The notes under the pieces were generated by a model. The model saw only the letters and a program-made list of their open reading frames with translations, did no database searches and was not told the DNA's origin. Of a stretch of 55,961 bases of DNA, positions 28,183-38,100 are shown piece by piece; positions within the stretch are counted from its first letter, which is position 1, and every line of letters begins with the position of its first letter. The stretch comes from Leptolyngbyaceae cyanobacterium M33_DOE_097 (GTDB taxonomy: Bacteria; Cyanobacteriota; Cyanobacteriia; Leptolyngbyales; Leptolyngbyaceae). Both the position numbers and the translations under genes were made by a program. The stretch covers positions 1 to 55,961 of the forward strand of contig DVDV01000293.1 in NCBI GenBank assembly GCA_015296075.1, given 5' to 3'.

Positions 28183-28506
28183 TTATTCCAACTGATTCCA
28201 AATCTGATCCGAAAGCTTTTGACTTTTACGCGCAATTACATTCAAGCGATAGTAAATTTCTTGCTCAGACGTAATCGTTTGTAAAAAGCCCTGCTCAACT
28301 AAATCCTTGAGCGACTCAGCCACCGCCCGTTGAGGTTGATTTAACTGCTCAGAAATTTCGGCTAATGTTGCTTCGCGATTGCGCATCACCACTTGAATGA
28401 TGGCTTGCAATCCTTCTGGTAAATCAATGATTTCAGCCAGCGATCGCTCGGTGTAAATCGTCTTCTCATCACTATTTTGAGCGGCGGTGTTTTCTAATTC
28501 AGACAT
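28183..28506 (-). CDS. Small winged-helix DNA-binding protein
   Basis: 107 residues. A winged-helix pattern from residue 30: LPEGLQAIIQVVMRNR, ATLAEISEQLNQPQRAVAESLKDLVEQGFL (helix-turn-helix of MarR/ArsR flavour), then a strand pair with EIYYRLN. The N-terminal 28 residues are polar. It may regulate the gene run it is part of, or read the state of the neighbouring MinD-like ATPase. The gene sits 65 bases upstream of the DUF4255 gene. Confidence 0.7.
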   Translation of the reverse strand: MSELENTAAQNSDEKTIYTERSLAEIIDLPEGLQAIIQVVMRNREATLAEISEQLNQPQRAVAESLKDLVEQGFLQTITSEQEIYYRLNVIARKSQKLSDQIWNQLE

Positions 28507-28603
28507 GGGGCAGACCTCATAGCTAAGTCGCTTTGATCAACTAAAAGTGTGCTTTTAAATAAAGACTCTTTATCACCGCAACTCCGTTCACTTAAGGATT
28601 AAA

Positions 28604-29368
28604 TTAATGGCTAATTAAATGTTTGCTAATTTTCATAATTTCCTGGCTAAAAGGATGATTGGGAAAACGGAGACAAAAAATATCACTACTGGCAAGCTGC
28701 ATCACATCATCTGAGTTGGGGATAATGCCAATCACATCGGCGTTGTAGGTTGCCTGAATCCGATCGCGCAGCGCTTCAAAGTCATACGCCACTAGCGCCC
28801 GGTTCACCACCAGAAACAGTTGTGGCACATGCAGCTTACGCGCAATATCCACCGCCACGGCTGTTCCTTGAAAATCCTGGCGATCGGGACGCAAAATGAT
28901 CAATAACTGGTCTGAGATCGCGATCGAAAGCAACGTTTCCTCATTAATCCCTGGGTGAGTATCAATCATTAAATAATCAAGTTTGAGGCTCTCAACCAAT
29001 TCCTTAAAGCCCTGATTTAGCAAATCAACGCTATAGCCTTCTCGCAACACACGGGCAATTTCACCCACCTTTAGACTAGAAGGAATCAAGAAAATTTTTG
29101 CTTTTGAAAGCGGGTTTGTTTTGAGAATTGAAGTGACATCATAGGCCGTTTCTTTGATGCCACATCGTCCCCATAAATAGTCATTCAAAGAATGTTGAAT
29201 CCGACTTTCATCAAAGCCAAATAGGGCGTGAATTCCCGGCGATTGAATGTCAGTATCCACAATGCCAACGCGCCGTCCCGTTTGGGCGATCGCCGCTGCG
29301 ACATTGGCTGTGATATTTGACTTGCCTGTTCCCCCACGAAAGGAGTGAATCGACACAATTTTAGGCAT
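28604..29368 (-). CDS. MinD/ParA-type P-loop ATPase
   Basis: A 254-residue protein starting at ATG 29368 (MPKIVSIHSFRGGTG); the TTG two codons earlier is unlikely. It has the deviant Walker A of the MinD/ParA family (RGGTGKSN), DTDIQSPGIH after the first switch and YLMIDTHPG (Walker B). The C-terminal end has no obvious amphipathic membrane-targeting helix. Members position protein complexes, plasmids or chemosensory arrays; here it may place the CHASE2 protein or the injection-system parts. 97 bases separate it from the winged-helix gene. Confidence 0.85.
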   Translation of the reverse strand: MPKIVSIHSFRGGTGKSNITANVAAAIAQTGRRVGIVDTDIQSPGIHALFGFDESRIQHSLNDYLWGRCGIKETAYDVTSILKTNPLSKAKIFLIPSSLKVGEIARVLREGYSVDLLNQGFKELVESLKLDYLMIDTHPGINEETLLSIAISDQLLIILRPDRQDFQGTAVAVDIARKLHVPQLFLVVNRALVAYDFEALRDRIQATYNADVIGIIPNSDDVMQLASSDIFCLRFPNHPFSQEIMKISKHLISH

Positions 29369-29477
29369 GAGCAAAAAGGGCGGGTATCAAAGGGTCAAGG
29401 AGCAAACGAAACGCAATCAACGGCTGCTCGCATTCGAGGAAGGTAACTGCTTGAAGCGCCAAGCCAGCATCAAACGC

Positions 29478-32108
29478 TCAGGACTGACGAGTTTGGCGAT
29501 AGTAGGCTTCTACCTCGTGCAATAGCTCAGCCAGCGAACCCGTTGCCATCGGCGTAGATTCGACAACAGGGGCTGGAGTTACGGGTGGCGCAACTTCAGA
29601 CTCCGCTTGTAGTGGAATTGGACGTGGCTCAACATAAAGCGGTTCCGCTGCACTAGCGGTTAAGGGCTGCTCCGGTAACGGAGTTTGAACCTCAGTTGGC
29701 GGCTGAAAGCTTGGCTCATCAGGCATTTGATCTTGACTCGGAGGCCGCAGCAGAGCTTCTAACGCATCCAACTTGGTTGCTGTGTGAGGTTGCGCCGGAT
29801 TGGCGATCGGTAGCACCGGAGGCACCTCAACCGGGGGTGGGGGTGGCAACGGCGGCGCTAACTCAAGTTCTGGTTCACGTGCCTCCTCCTCTTCTACCCC
29901 CATCGGAGCCTCATCCTTAACATTCACTGGCGGCACTTCAACAGGCGGGGCTGGCAGTGGCGAAACCATATCAAATTCAGCGGCAGCGTCCGGTTCTTCC
30001 GCCAGTGGCTCATTGGCCTCAAACGGCGTTGATGGATGAAACAAGCTTTCTAAATCCGCGATCGCCCGTGAAGATTCAGGCCGGGGTGGTTGGAGGGGCC
30101 GCTCTAACTGCGGTGATTGCAACAGACGCGAAGACTCTGGCTGGGGTGGTTGCAACGGGGTTTCTAGTTGTGGCGGTTGCAGCAAGTCTTCGAGTTGAGC
30201 CAGATCGTTTGCAAGCGGCGGTTGGGGTGCCGGGGTTGGTTCCTCTGGCGCTTGCACATTCAGCAGGGGAAATGGCTCAACAACTGGGGGAGGTAGCTCA
30301 GGTTCTGCGGCAGGTTCATGCACCGGAGCTGGGGAAGCAGGCGGTTCCGGTGGCATCGGCGGGACAGGAGATGCTTCAGACTTGGGGCGATCGTCAGCAA
30401 AAAGCTGAATCAGATCCACATCCAGATTGAGATAGGGGGTTGACTGAATCGGCGGTGTAATCGCATCCAGGTCAGGACGATACTGCACAATTAACGGTTC
30501 TTCTGGGGTATCTTGCAGGTCAGCCTCGGTTGCTGAGTCAGGCGAGACACGAGGGTGTTTTGAATTTTGGTCAGGATGATGATTGTTGGCTGCGTTGGAG
30601 TTTTGCATGGTAGTTGCGGCTGATGAAGAAGAAATTTGGTCGAGCAGGTCTGAGGTACTGCCATTAGTTGTTTGCTTTTCGCGGCGGAGTTCTTCGCTGC
30701 GAGCTTGCAAGTCGCGAAAGTAATCGGACTCGGCAATTTCAGCGACATCCCGTTCTTTTTTTTCTTTGTCGATTTCAATGTCGAGTTTCAAAAAGCCTCT
30801 TACCCCTTCGTAAATGGCCTGCGCTACCCCACGCGTAAACAGCACCACCACCCCTGAACCGAGGATGAACGTCAGCAGCGGCGGCACAACCGGAATCCAA
30901 CCCGCCTGGGTAAACAGCCAGTAACTAATGCCAAAAATGGTCAAACTGCCCAGCGCGATCGCTCCTAATAGCAACACTGGACGCCGAATTCGCCATGCGA
31001 GTAAGGCTCCACCCACAGCCCAGGCCGCAATCCAAATATTTTCTAAAGCAGGATGCCAGAACCAGATCAGCGATCGCTGATTTTGCACCGCACTTAAAAT
31101 TTGGCTGACAACATGAGCATGAATCACCACCCCCGGCATCGGTGGCAAGTTGCGCTGCTGGTTAAACGGTGTCGCAAACGTATCTTTAACGGACTCCGCA
31201 ACATAACCAACCAAAACAACTTTATCTTTGATGCGATCGCCGCTGACTTTGCCTTCTAAAACGTCGGTCAGTGTCACCTCTTCGGCTAACTGGCGATTGC
31301 TCCGGTAATTGATCAGCATTTGATAGCCTTGCTTACCACCAATATCAGCAGTGCGGTAAGGCCCAGTGCGAACCGGCAACGGCTTAAAGATTGTGGAGCC
31401 TAGCTTAATAAAGTTATCTGGCGTTGGCTCCATCTGAATGTTTTCAGCATCGAGATAGTTGAGAGCCAGTTGCAAGCCAAAGTAGGGAATCGTTTGACTC
31501 GAGTCATTGCAGGGTGAATTGGGCGGCGGTGGGGTGCTAGCATCAGACTGCTGCGGCTTTTCGGGTGGCGTCAGCGTCAGAAATGCGCGTCGAACCACGC
31601 TATCAGGGTCAGCCCCCAGGTTTGCCGCCCCAAACTGTTCTGGTGCCAACCCTTCGGGTGGCGGAAAACCCTGGTCAGCCGCACTCCCTGTGCGATCGGG
31701 CACCCGACAGACGGCCACCAAAACCCCGCTCTCCTGCATAAACTGCAACAGCGCTTGGCGATCGCCCGCCGGACCTTGCACCGACCCATCGCGAATAATG
31801 TCAAGCCCGATCGCCCGTGGTTCCTCTGCTTCTAGCCGCTCTAGAGCATCCAGCAGCGTCTTGTCAGAAATCGGATATTTCCAGCGCCGCAGGTCTTCTT
31901 CGGTAATACCAACCACCAACAAGCGCGAATCCGGCTGTTCAGTTGGGCGCAACCGCATCATGCGGTCATAAAAATTCAACTCTAATGCTTGCAGCGCGCC
32001 GACTTCACGCAGACCAACCAGGCCCACTGTGACAGCGGCACTCGTTAATAAAACAGTGCGACTGCTCTGCCAGAGCGATCGCCAAGAATCAGAAAACCGT
32101 CTCACCAT
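29478..32108 (-). CDS. CHASE2-domain membrane sensor with a long proline-rich tail
   Basis: 876 residues. An N-terminal membrane helix is followed by an extracytoplasmic CHASE2 domain (about 30-335; LRPTEQPDSRLLVVGITEEDL, AIGLDIIRDG, YQMLINYRS, VVLVGYVAES), then three membrane helices (about 350-435), a short charged coiled-coil (about 440-480) and a long, low-complexity Pro/Glu-rich tail to the end. The tail contains repeats such as LQPPQPESSR and LQPPRPESSR. Unlike most CHASE2 proteins, I see no kinase, cyclase or phosphodiesterase output domain. A small Asp/Leu segment at the C-terminal end (LAELLHEVEAYYRQ) could be a docking helix. First gene of the minus-strand run. Confidence 0.85.
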   Translation of the reverse strand: MVRRFSDSWRSLWQSSRTVLLTSAAVTVGLVGLREVGALQALELNFYDRMMRLRPTEQPDSRLLVVGITEEDLRRWKYPISDKTLLDALERLEAEEPRAIGLDIIRDGSVQGPAGDRQALLQFMQESGVLVAVCRVPDRTGSAADQGFPPPEGLAPEQFGAANLGADPDSVVRRAFLTLTPPEKPQQSDASTPPPPNSPCNDSSQTIPYFGLQLALNYLDAENIQMEPTPDNFIKLGSTIFKPLPVRTGPYRTADIGGKQGYQMLINYRSNRQLAEEVTLTDVLEGKVSGDRIKDKVVLVGYVAESVKDTFATPFNQQRNLPPMPGVVIHAHVVSQILSAVQNQRSLIWFWHPALENIWIAAWAVGGALLAWRIRRPVLLLGAIALGSLTIFGISYWLFTQAGWIPVVPPLLTFILGSGVVVLFTRGVAQAIYEGVRGFLKLDIEIDKEKKERDVAEIAESDYFRDLQARSEELRREKQTTNGSTSDLLDQISSSSAATTMQNSNAANNHHPDQNSKHPRVSPDSATEADLQDTPEEPLIVQYRPDLDAITPPIQSTPYLNLDVDLIQLFADDRPKSEASPVPPMPPEPPASPAPVHEPAAEPELPPPVVEPFPLLNVQAPEEPTPAPQPPLANDLAQLEDLLQPPQLETPLQPPQPESSRLLQSPQLERPLQPPRPESSRAIADLESLFHPSTPFEANEPLAEEPDAAAEFDMVSPLPAPPVEVPPVNVKDEAPMGVEEEEAREPELELAPPLPPPPPVEVPPVLPIANPAQPHTATKLDALEALLRPPSQDQMPDEPSFQPPTEVQTPLPEQPLTASAAEPLYVEPRPIPLQAESEVAPPVTPAPVVESTPMATGSLAELLHEVEAYYRQTRQS

Positions 32109-32422
32109 AAGGTAGCCCTGCCGGGTACAGATACTTTTTTCGGTAGCCGTTAAACTACATCCGGAAGATTACAGAAGAGTCTGGTGAATTGCTGGTGTAA
32201 ATGGCACGAGCCCCTATCTGAACCAGTGACCTGCAGCTTCTTTTTCTCAAATTGGGTGGCTTAATCGTGCGTAAATTTGGTTGAAGCAGTGTTTTAGTTC
32301 ATTACAAACGTAAAAATTAAACTCGCAAAATTCTGTTAGCGATAAAGTTACTTTTTCCTGATTGAAAGGGGTGTTGCTCGAATGGAAGATCAGTCTGACA
32401 AAAAGCAGCGGAGGAGCAAACA
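32109..32422. other. Intergenic region between divergent CHASE2 and DUF928 genes
   Basis: 314 bases that should hold both promoters. GGAGGAG directly before the DUF928 start is a strong ribosome binding site. I see no clear operator or RNA. Confidence 0.4.
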
Positions 32423-33304
32423 ATGCGTGATACGTGGCGAAAGATTTTGCAACCAGGCCGATCGCCCCTGATCGTTTTACTCTGCTGTTTAGAGGCGATC
32501 GCGTTGGCTCCCGTTGCGGTTGCAGTCGCCCCATCCTCATTTGCGCCTGCGCCCCAGTTCAGCACCTCTGAGTCCTCTGGCTTGTTGCTGGCTCGTCGTC
32601 GTTACCGTCCGCGTCGGGGCCGCTATTTTCCCCGTTGGGGGTCGCCGAGTTGGTCGCGTGGAGGTGCGGCGCGGGGCGGTTGCTCTGAAAAAGAAACACC
32701 CCTGATTCCGCTGATGCCCGTGTTAGCAGAGAGCGATCGCGACCCTGGCTTTTTTGGGGTAACTTTTTCCGCTCGTCCAACCTTTTTCGCCTACGTGCCT
32801 GAAACAACTGCCAGAGAAGTTGAATTTTTGCTCTTAGACGAACAGCATACTCAGGATGTCATTTACGAAAAGAAAATTCCAATTACCGGAAAACCTCAAA
32901 TTATTAGCTTCACCCTGGATACAGACAAACAGCTAGTAACCGAACGTAACTATAAGTGGTACTTCACAACACTCTGTGACCCCAACGACCCAGTTCTGGA
33001 TGATAACAGCGGCAATCCTTCCATTTCAGGCTTAGTGGAAATGCACACACCAGAGTCCCTGGCGGGTCGTCCAACCAACCCGAACTTAAAGGTAGCCGAC
33101 AGTTTGGCTCAACAAGGAGCCTGGATTGATGCTCTGTCAATGACCGCAAAATTGCAATGTCTAGCTCCCAGCAACCCGACTGTTAATGCTGCTTGGCACG
33201 ATTTACTAGCCGATATGGAGCTAGAAAAAATCCCTGCGTTGGCAAACCGACTACAAAAAGGGGCGATCGCGGCGGCTCCTTTACCTTGTAACCAGATTCC
33301 ATAA
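32423..33304 (+). CDS. DUF928 secreted protein
   Basis: A 293-residue protein with a signal-type N-terminus (hydrophobic LIVLLCCLEAIALAPVAVAVAP), then a basic, arginine-rich stretch (RRRYRPRRGRYFPRWG), then a DUF928 domain: TPLIPLMP, TFFAYVPETTAREVEFLLLDE, then RNYKWYFTTLCD. DUF928 proteins are common in cyanobacteria, often near CHASE2 and CHAT genes, and their function is unknown. The GGAGG site precedes the ATG. A strong hairpin lies just past its stop. Confidence 0.85.
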   Translation: MRDTWRKILQPGRSPLIVLLCCLEAIALAPVAVAVAPSSFAPAPQFSTSESSGLLLARRRYRPRRGRYFPRWGSPSWSRGGAARGGCSEKETPLIPLMPVLAESDRDPGFFGVTFSARPTFFAYVPETTAREVEFLLLDEQHTQDVIYEKKIPITGKPQIISFTLDTDKQLVTERNYKWYFTTLCDPNDPVLDDNSGNPSISGLVEMHTPESLAGRPTNPNLKVADSLAQQGAWIDALSMTAKLQCLAPSNPTVNAAWHDLLADMELEKIPALANRLQKGAIAAAPLPCNQIP

Positions 33305-33327
33305 AAAAAAGCGGGCACTTGCCCGCT
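33303..33327 (-). terminator. Rho-independent terminator for csbD-like gene
   Basis: AGCGGGC (33310-33316) pairs with GCCCGCT (33321-33327). On the minus strand the hairpin is followed by eight T. It sits after the minus-strand CsbD gene; for the plus strand it has only a weak CT-rich tail after it. Confidence 0.85.
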
Positions 33328-33379
33328 CCTTCCCCTTTGCTGAAAACTTAAGAATTTTACGCTTCCTTAGCGTTCTATG

Positions 33380-33562
33380 TTAGTCAAGGTTTTTCTTCAC
33401 TTCATCCTTGACATCTTCGGCAGTGTGTCTTACGTTTGCTTCTGCCTGCTTAGCCTTACCTTCAGCCTGGTCTTTAGGATCACCCTTGATCTTGCCAATT
33501 GTCTCTTGGGTAACACCTTCAACATTTTTGGCAGTTGCTTTTGCTCTATCTTCAAGGCTCAT
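33380..33562 (-). CDS. CsbD-family stress protein
   Basis: A 60-residue, highly charged protein with the CsbD pattern: KNVEGVTQETIGKIKGDPKDQAEGKAKQ arranged as repeated amphipathic segments, with the Gly-Lys-Ile-x-Gly motif. CsbD-like proteins are induced by general stress in many bacteria; biochemical role unknown. AGAGGA seven bases before the ATG is a strong ribosome binding site, and a terminator follows. Confidence 0.88.
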   Translation of the reverse strand: MSLEDRAKATAKNVEGVTQETIGKIKGDPKDQAEGKAKQAEANVRHTAEDVKDEVKKNLD

Positions 33563-33712
33563 ATTAAAGTCCTCTTTTTGTATCTACTCGAATGTTTTCA
33601 TAGTATTTCGTATTTATCTCTCAGACATCCTTCATAGGTTGTGGAGCTTCTCTGCCAGAAGATAGGGTATTTTGAGGAAGACCACTCCTTCGAGCGAAGT
33701 AAGTACCCTGCT

Positions 33713-35044
33713 ATGTTGCCCGACACGTCTCACTACTGGTTACGTAACGCCCAAGTTCCCGATGCTCTCTTAGTCAGAAGTCGGCAGGGCCGCAACCGCC
33801 AGTGGTCCACACCCAACAGTCCACAAGATAATCTGTTGGCCGTAGATTTAGAAATTGCAAACGGTGAAATTGCCAGTATCGCCACAGCTGGCGCGATCGC
33901 GAGCTACAGTCACCCCTCTGTTGACCTTAAAGGCGGCATGGTGTTTCCTTGCTTCGTCGATGCCCACACTCACCTTGACAAGGGACATATCTGGGGGCGA
34001 TCGCCCAACCCCGACGGCAGCTTTGGCAGCGCGATCGATGCAATCATAGCCGATGCGGCGCAGTGGAATGAGACAGATCTCTACCACCGCATGGAGTTTG
34101 GCCTCAAGTGCAGTTACGCCCACGGCACCAAAGCGATTCGCACCCATCTAGACTCCGCTGGGGAACTGGCTCACATGAGCTTCTCCGTATTTCAGCAGTT
34201 GCAGCATGAATGGCGCGATCGCCTAATTCTACAAGCAGTCTGTCTAGTTCCACTCGAATACTACGGCACCCCAGCAGGAGAAGCCCTCGCCGACCAGATC
34301 GCCGAAATTGGCGGAATCTTAGGCGGCTTTGCTTACATGAACCCCAATATCGAAACCGAGGTTGAGCGCACCGTCGCGATCGCCAAAGACCGCAAACTCA
34401 ACCTGGATTTGCACACCGATGAAACCAACGATCCAGACTCGATCACGCTGCGCTTAGTCGCTGATGCTGCAATCAAACAGCGGTTTAGCGGACAGATTGT
34501 GTGTGGTCATTGCTGTAGTTTAGCCGTTCAATCAGAGGCAGAGGCCAACAAGACGATTGAGCGCGTCAAACAAGCCAAAATCGGCGTGATTAGTCTGCCC
34601 ATGTGCAATCTCTACCTGCAAGATCGGCAACCGAAAAGAACTCCTCGTTGGCGCGGCGTCACCCTTTTACACGAACTGAAAGCAGCCGGAATTCCCGTTG
34701 CGATCGCCAGCGATAACTGCCGTGACCCGTTTCATGCCTATGGTGATCACGATGCGCTGGAAGTATTTTCTCTTTCAGCAAAAATTGGTCATTTAGATCA
34801 TCCCTTTCTGGATTGGTGCGCCGCGATCACATCCACCCCAGCCGATTTAATGGGCTTACCAACAGTAGGTCGCATTGGCGTCGGATTACCCGCCGATTTA
34901 GTGGTTTTCAAAGCCCGCCGCTACAGCGAATTGTTATCCCGCTCTCAACGCGATCGCATTGTGTTAAGAAACGGACAGGCTATTGATACAGCTTTACCGG
35001 ACTATGCCGAATTAGATGATTTAGTGCAGCCATTACCTAAATAG
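33713..35044 (+). CDS. codA: Cytosine deaminase-type amidohydrolase
   Basis: A 443-residue metal-dependent amidohydrolase that probably deaminates cytosine to uracil. Start ATG 33713 (MLPDTSHYWLRNAQVP) is chosen on resemblance to family N-termini; the frame extends upstream to a GTG. Metal ligand and catalytic motifs: FVDAHTHLDKG, LDLHTDET (His and Glu), VCGHCCSL (His) and IASDNCRDPF (Asp). HTHLDKGH and SDNCRDPFHAYG are typical of cytosine deaminases rather than other amidohydrolases. Stands alone. Confidence 0.85.
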   Translation: MLPDTSHYWLRNAQVPDALLVRSRQGRNRQWSTPNSPQDNLLAVDLEIANGEIASIATAGAIASYSHPSVDLKGGMVFPCFVDAHTHLDKGHIWGRSPNPDGSFGSAIDAIIADAAQWNETDLYHRMEFGLKCSYAHGTKAIRTHLDSAGELAHMSFSVFQQLQHEWRDRLILQAVCLVPLEYYGTPAGEALADQIAEIGGILGGFAYMNPNIETEVERTVAIAKDRKLNLDLHTDETNDPDSITLRLVADAAIKQRFSGQIVCGHCCSLAVQSEAEANKTIERVKQAKIGVISLPMCNLYLQDRQPKRTPRWRGVTLLHELKAAGIPVAIASDNCRDPFHAYGDHDALEVFSLSAKIGHLDHPFLDWCAAITSTPADLMGLPTVGRIGVGLPADLVVFKARRYSELLSRSQRDRIVLRNGQAIDTALPDYAELDDLVQPLPK

Positions 35045-35141
35045 ACTGTGCCTAGCATAAGCTGACACTTTTCAGCAGCGTATCTGGCTAAAGAAAATGA
35101 TAGATTAGCGGCTAAAGCCGTAATCCCTCCGAAGCGATTCT

Positions 35142-38100
35142 ATGAAGCATTTCAGCCTGAAGCTTGCCAGTCTGATATTCCTCAGCGGCTTATTCCTTGG
35201 AAGCAGCATATATTCTGTCCCTCTCTTCGCTTTACCTGCGATCGCCCAAACACTGCAGACAAAAGAGTTGGGCGATCGCTTGTTGCAACAGGCCAATCAG
35301 CAATTTAGAACGCGTCAGTATAAGGATGCCCTTCAGTCTTCTCAGCAAGCTTTGCAAGTCTATCAAGCTGTTAAAGATCAGGATGGTCAGGCTCAGTCTC
35401 TCGCCAGCATTGGCCGCGCTTATCGTGCCCTGAAAGACTACGCAAAAGCGATCAAATATTCTGAACAAAGTCTAGCGATCGCTCGCAGCGTTAATAATCA
35501 AAAGCTAGAAGCCATTGTCTTAGAACGAATTGGTTTGACCTATTTCACTTTAAAGGAATTCAACAAAGCGGTTGCTGCGCAAGAGCAAGCTTTGACTGTT
35601 TATCAAGCCATAAAAGACCAGAATGGAGAAAGAAGAGTCTTAGGAAACTTAGGAACAGCTTATTTAATGGCGGGTGACTATGCCACAGCTGTCACAACCC
35701 ATGAACGAAGTTTGGCACTATCTCTAGAACTCAAAGACCAGGCTGCAATTATCGCAGCAGAAGTCGATTTGGGAGGTACTTACACGTTTCTTAATAACAA
35801 AGCCCGAGAAGCCGCAGAACAGGGAGAGCAGCAGCGTCAAACAGGTCAATATTTATCGGCACTGCAATCTAAGCAGGAAGCGTTACAAATCTACCGGGCA
35901 GCAAAAAATCCGCTTTCCTGGGAGAAAGACCCCTACTTGGAAGGAGAAACGCTAGCAGGTATGGCAGATATCTATGATATTTTGGGCGACTTTGCAAAAG
36001 CCGAAGAGTATCGCCAGCAGGTTCTCATAGTTGCCCGTGAAGTTAAAAACTCGCTCCAAAGAGAACAACTAGAGGCAAGAGCAAAAACGGGTCGTGCCTA
36101 TAATGACGTGACTTTGAGTAAGTATGCAAAGGCTATTAAATCATGGGAAGAAAGATTAGCGATCGCACGAAAAAGAGTTGATCCCACAGAGGAGTCAGAA
36201 GTTTTGATTGGGTTGGGAAACGCTTATCATTCGGTTGGCAACTATCCAAAAGCAATTGAGTATCTTGAACAAGGTCTAGCGGTTGCGAAAGAAGACGATC
36301 CAAGATATGCAATGAATGCGCGATCTTTCCTGGCTGGCAGCTATGCGAGGCTTGGCAACTATTCAAAAGCGATCGCCTACGGCGAGCAAAACTTAGCGCT
36401 GATTCGCAGATTGAGAGAAGCGCCCAAAACACTTGAAGCACACTTTCTAATTGAATTAGGTGGTTTTTATAATGCTGCTGGCAACTCAACAAAAGCGATC
36501 GCATACACACAGGAAGGGTTAAAAATTACTCAAGAGACTAAAGATCGTAGTACGGAAGGGGACGCTCTGAGTGCTCTGGCTAATATTTTTGAGAGTAAGG
36601 GTGAATATACTAAAGCAATTAATTACCAAGAACAAGCATTAGCAAATTTTAGAGAAGTCAAATACCCCCTAGCAGAAGGCGATGCGCTTATTAATTTAGG
36701 CAATACCTACTTTGCTATGAAGGACTATAACCGAGCCATTGAATATCACAAGCAAGCTCTATCAATTTTCCAACAAATTAAACATCGCCGCCGAGAAGGA
36801 CTAGCCTTAAACAATTTAGGGTTAGCTCTATTTGCTGCAGGCAAGCCCGTTGCGGCAGAGAAAGTCTTATTTGAGAGCATTGCAATTTGGGAAACAATTC
36901 GACAGGAGGGGGTTGGCAACGACGACGCAAACAAAGTCTCGATCTTCGAGCTGCAAGCCAGCACCTATCGCACTCTCCAACAAGTTCTAGTGGCTCAATC
37001 TAAATTTAATGCCGCTCTGGAAGTCGCAGAACGAGGACGGGCACGTGCTTTTGTTGAGCTATTGGCACAACGGTTAGAAACGTCATCAGCTGTCCGCGAG
37101 CAGACAGCCATTGAACCGCCTACAATTCAGCAAATTCAGCAGATTGCCAAAGCGCAGAATGCAACTTTAGTCCAATATTCCGTCGTTCATGATGACTCTC
37201 AAGCTCAACAGCGATCGCAATCATCTGAACTCTATATCTGGGTCATTTCGCCGACTGGAAAAATCACTTTTCGCAAAGTTGATTTGAAACCGAAGTTGAG
37301 TGGAGTCTCCCTAGCAGAATGGGTTAAAACCACACGCTATGAAGACTTAAACGTGCGAGGGCTTGGATTAGTTGCGACGTCTACCGCAAGCCCAAACGCT
37401 AACCTACTAGATAAAGCCAATCTAAAGACATTGCACCAGTGGTTGATCCAGCCGATCGCCGACCTTCTGCCCAAACAGCCCGACCAGCGAGTCATTTTCA
37501 TTCCCCACGACGCGCTATTTTTGGTGCCCTTTGCCGCTTTGCAAGATGCAACGGGACGCTATTTGATTGAGCAGCATACGATCGCAACCGCTCCTTCGAT
37601 TCAAACATTGGCACTGACGCGGCAGCAGAGGAAGATCGGCTCAGGTAGACCAGAGGCAAGCTCAGCGTTAATTGTAGGGAACCCGACCATGCCGCAAGTA
37701 ACCCTAGTTGCAGGGGAAGCCCCAATGCAACTGGCAGCTTTGCCAGGGGCAGAGACAGAGGCATTGGCATTGGCAACACTATTTAAAACTTCCGCATTAA
37801 TTGGGGAAGATGCCACCGAAGCGAAGGTCAAGGCGCAAATGCCAACGGCATCGTTGATTCACCTGGCAACGCATGGTCTGTTTGATGGCGATCGCGGTTT
37901 AGAGAGCGCTCTGGTATTAACACCAACCGCAAATGAAGACGGATTCTTAACCGCTAGCGAAATTTTTGACCTATCACTTCAGGCTAATCTAGTCGTGCTG
38001 AGTGCCTGTGATACCGGCAGAGGCAGAATCACCGGGGATGGTGTCATTGGCCTATCGCGATCGCTGATCTCAGCGGGTGTGCCAAGTGTGATCGTGTCAT

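Noticed and set aside
29696-30039. Gly/Ser-rich plus-strand frames opposite the CHASE2 gene
   Set aside because: They are shadows of the Pro/Glu-rich tail codons on the other strand, which turn into Gly and Ser on the complement.
33641-33712. Upstream GTG start for the cytosine deaminase
   Set aside because: The extra 24 residues do not resemble the family N-terminus; ATG 33713 gives a normal start.
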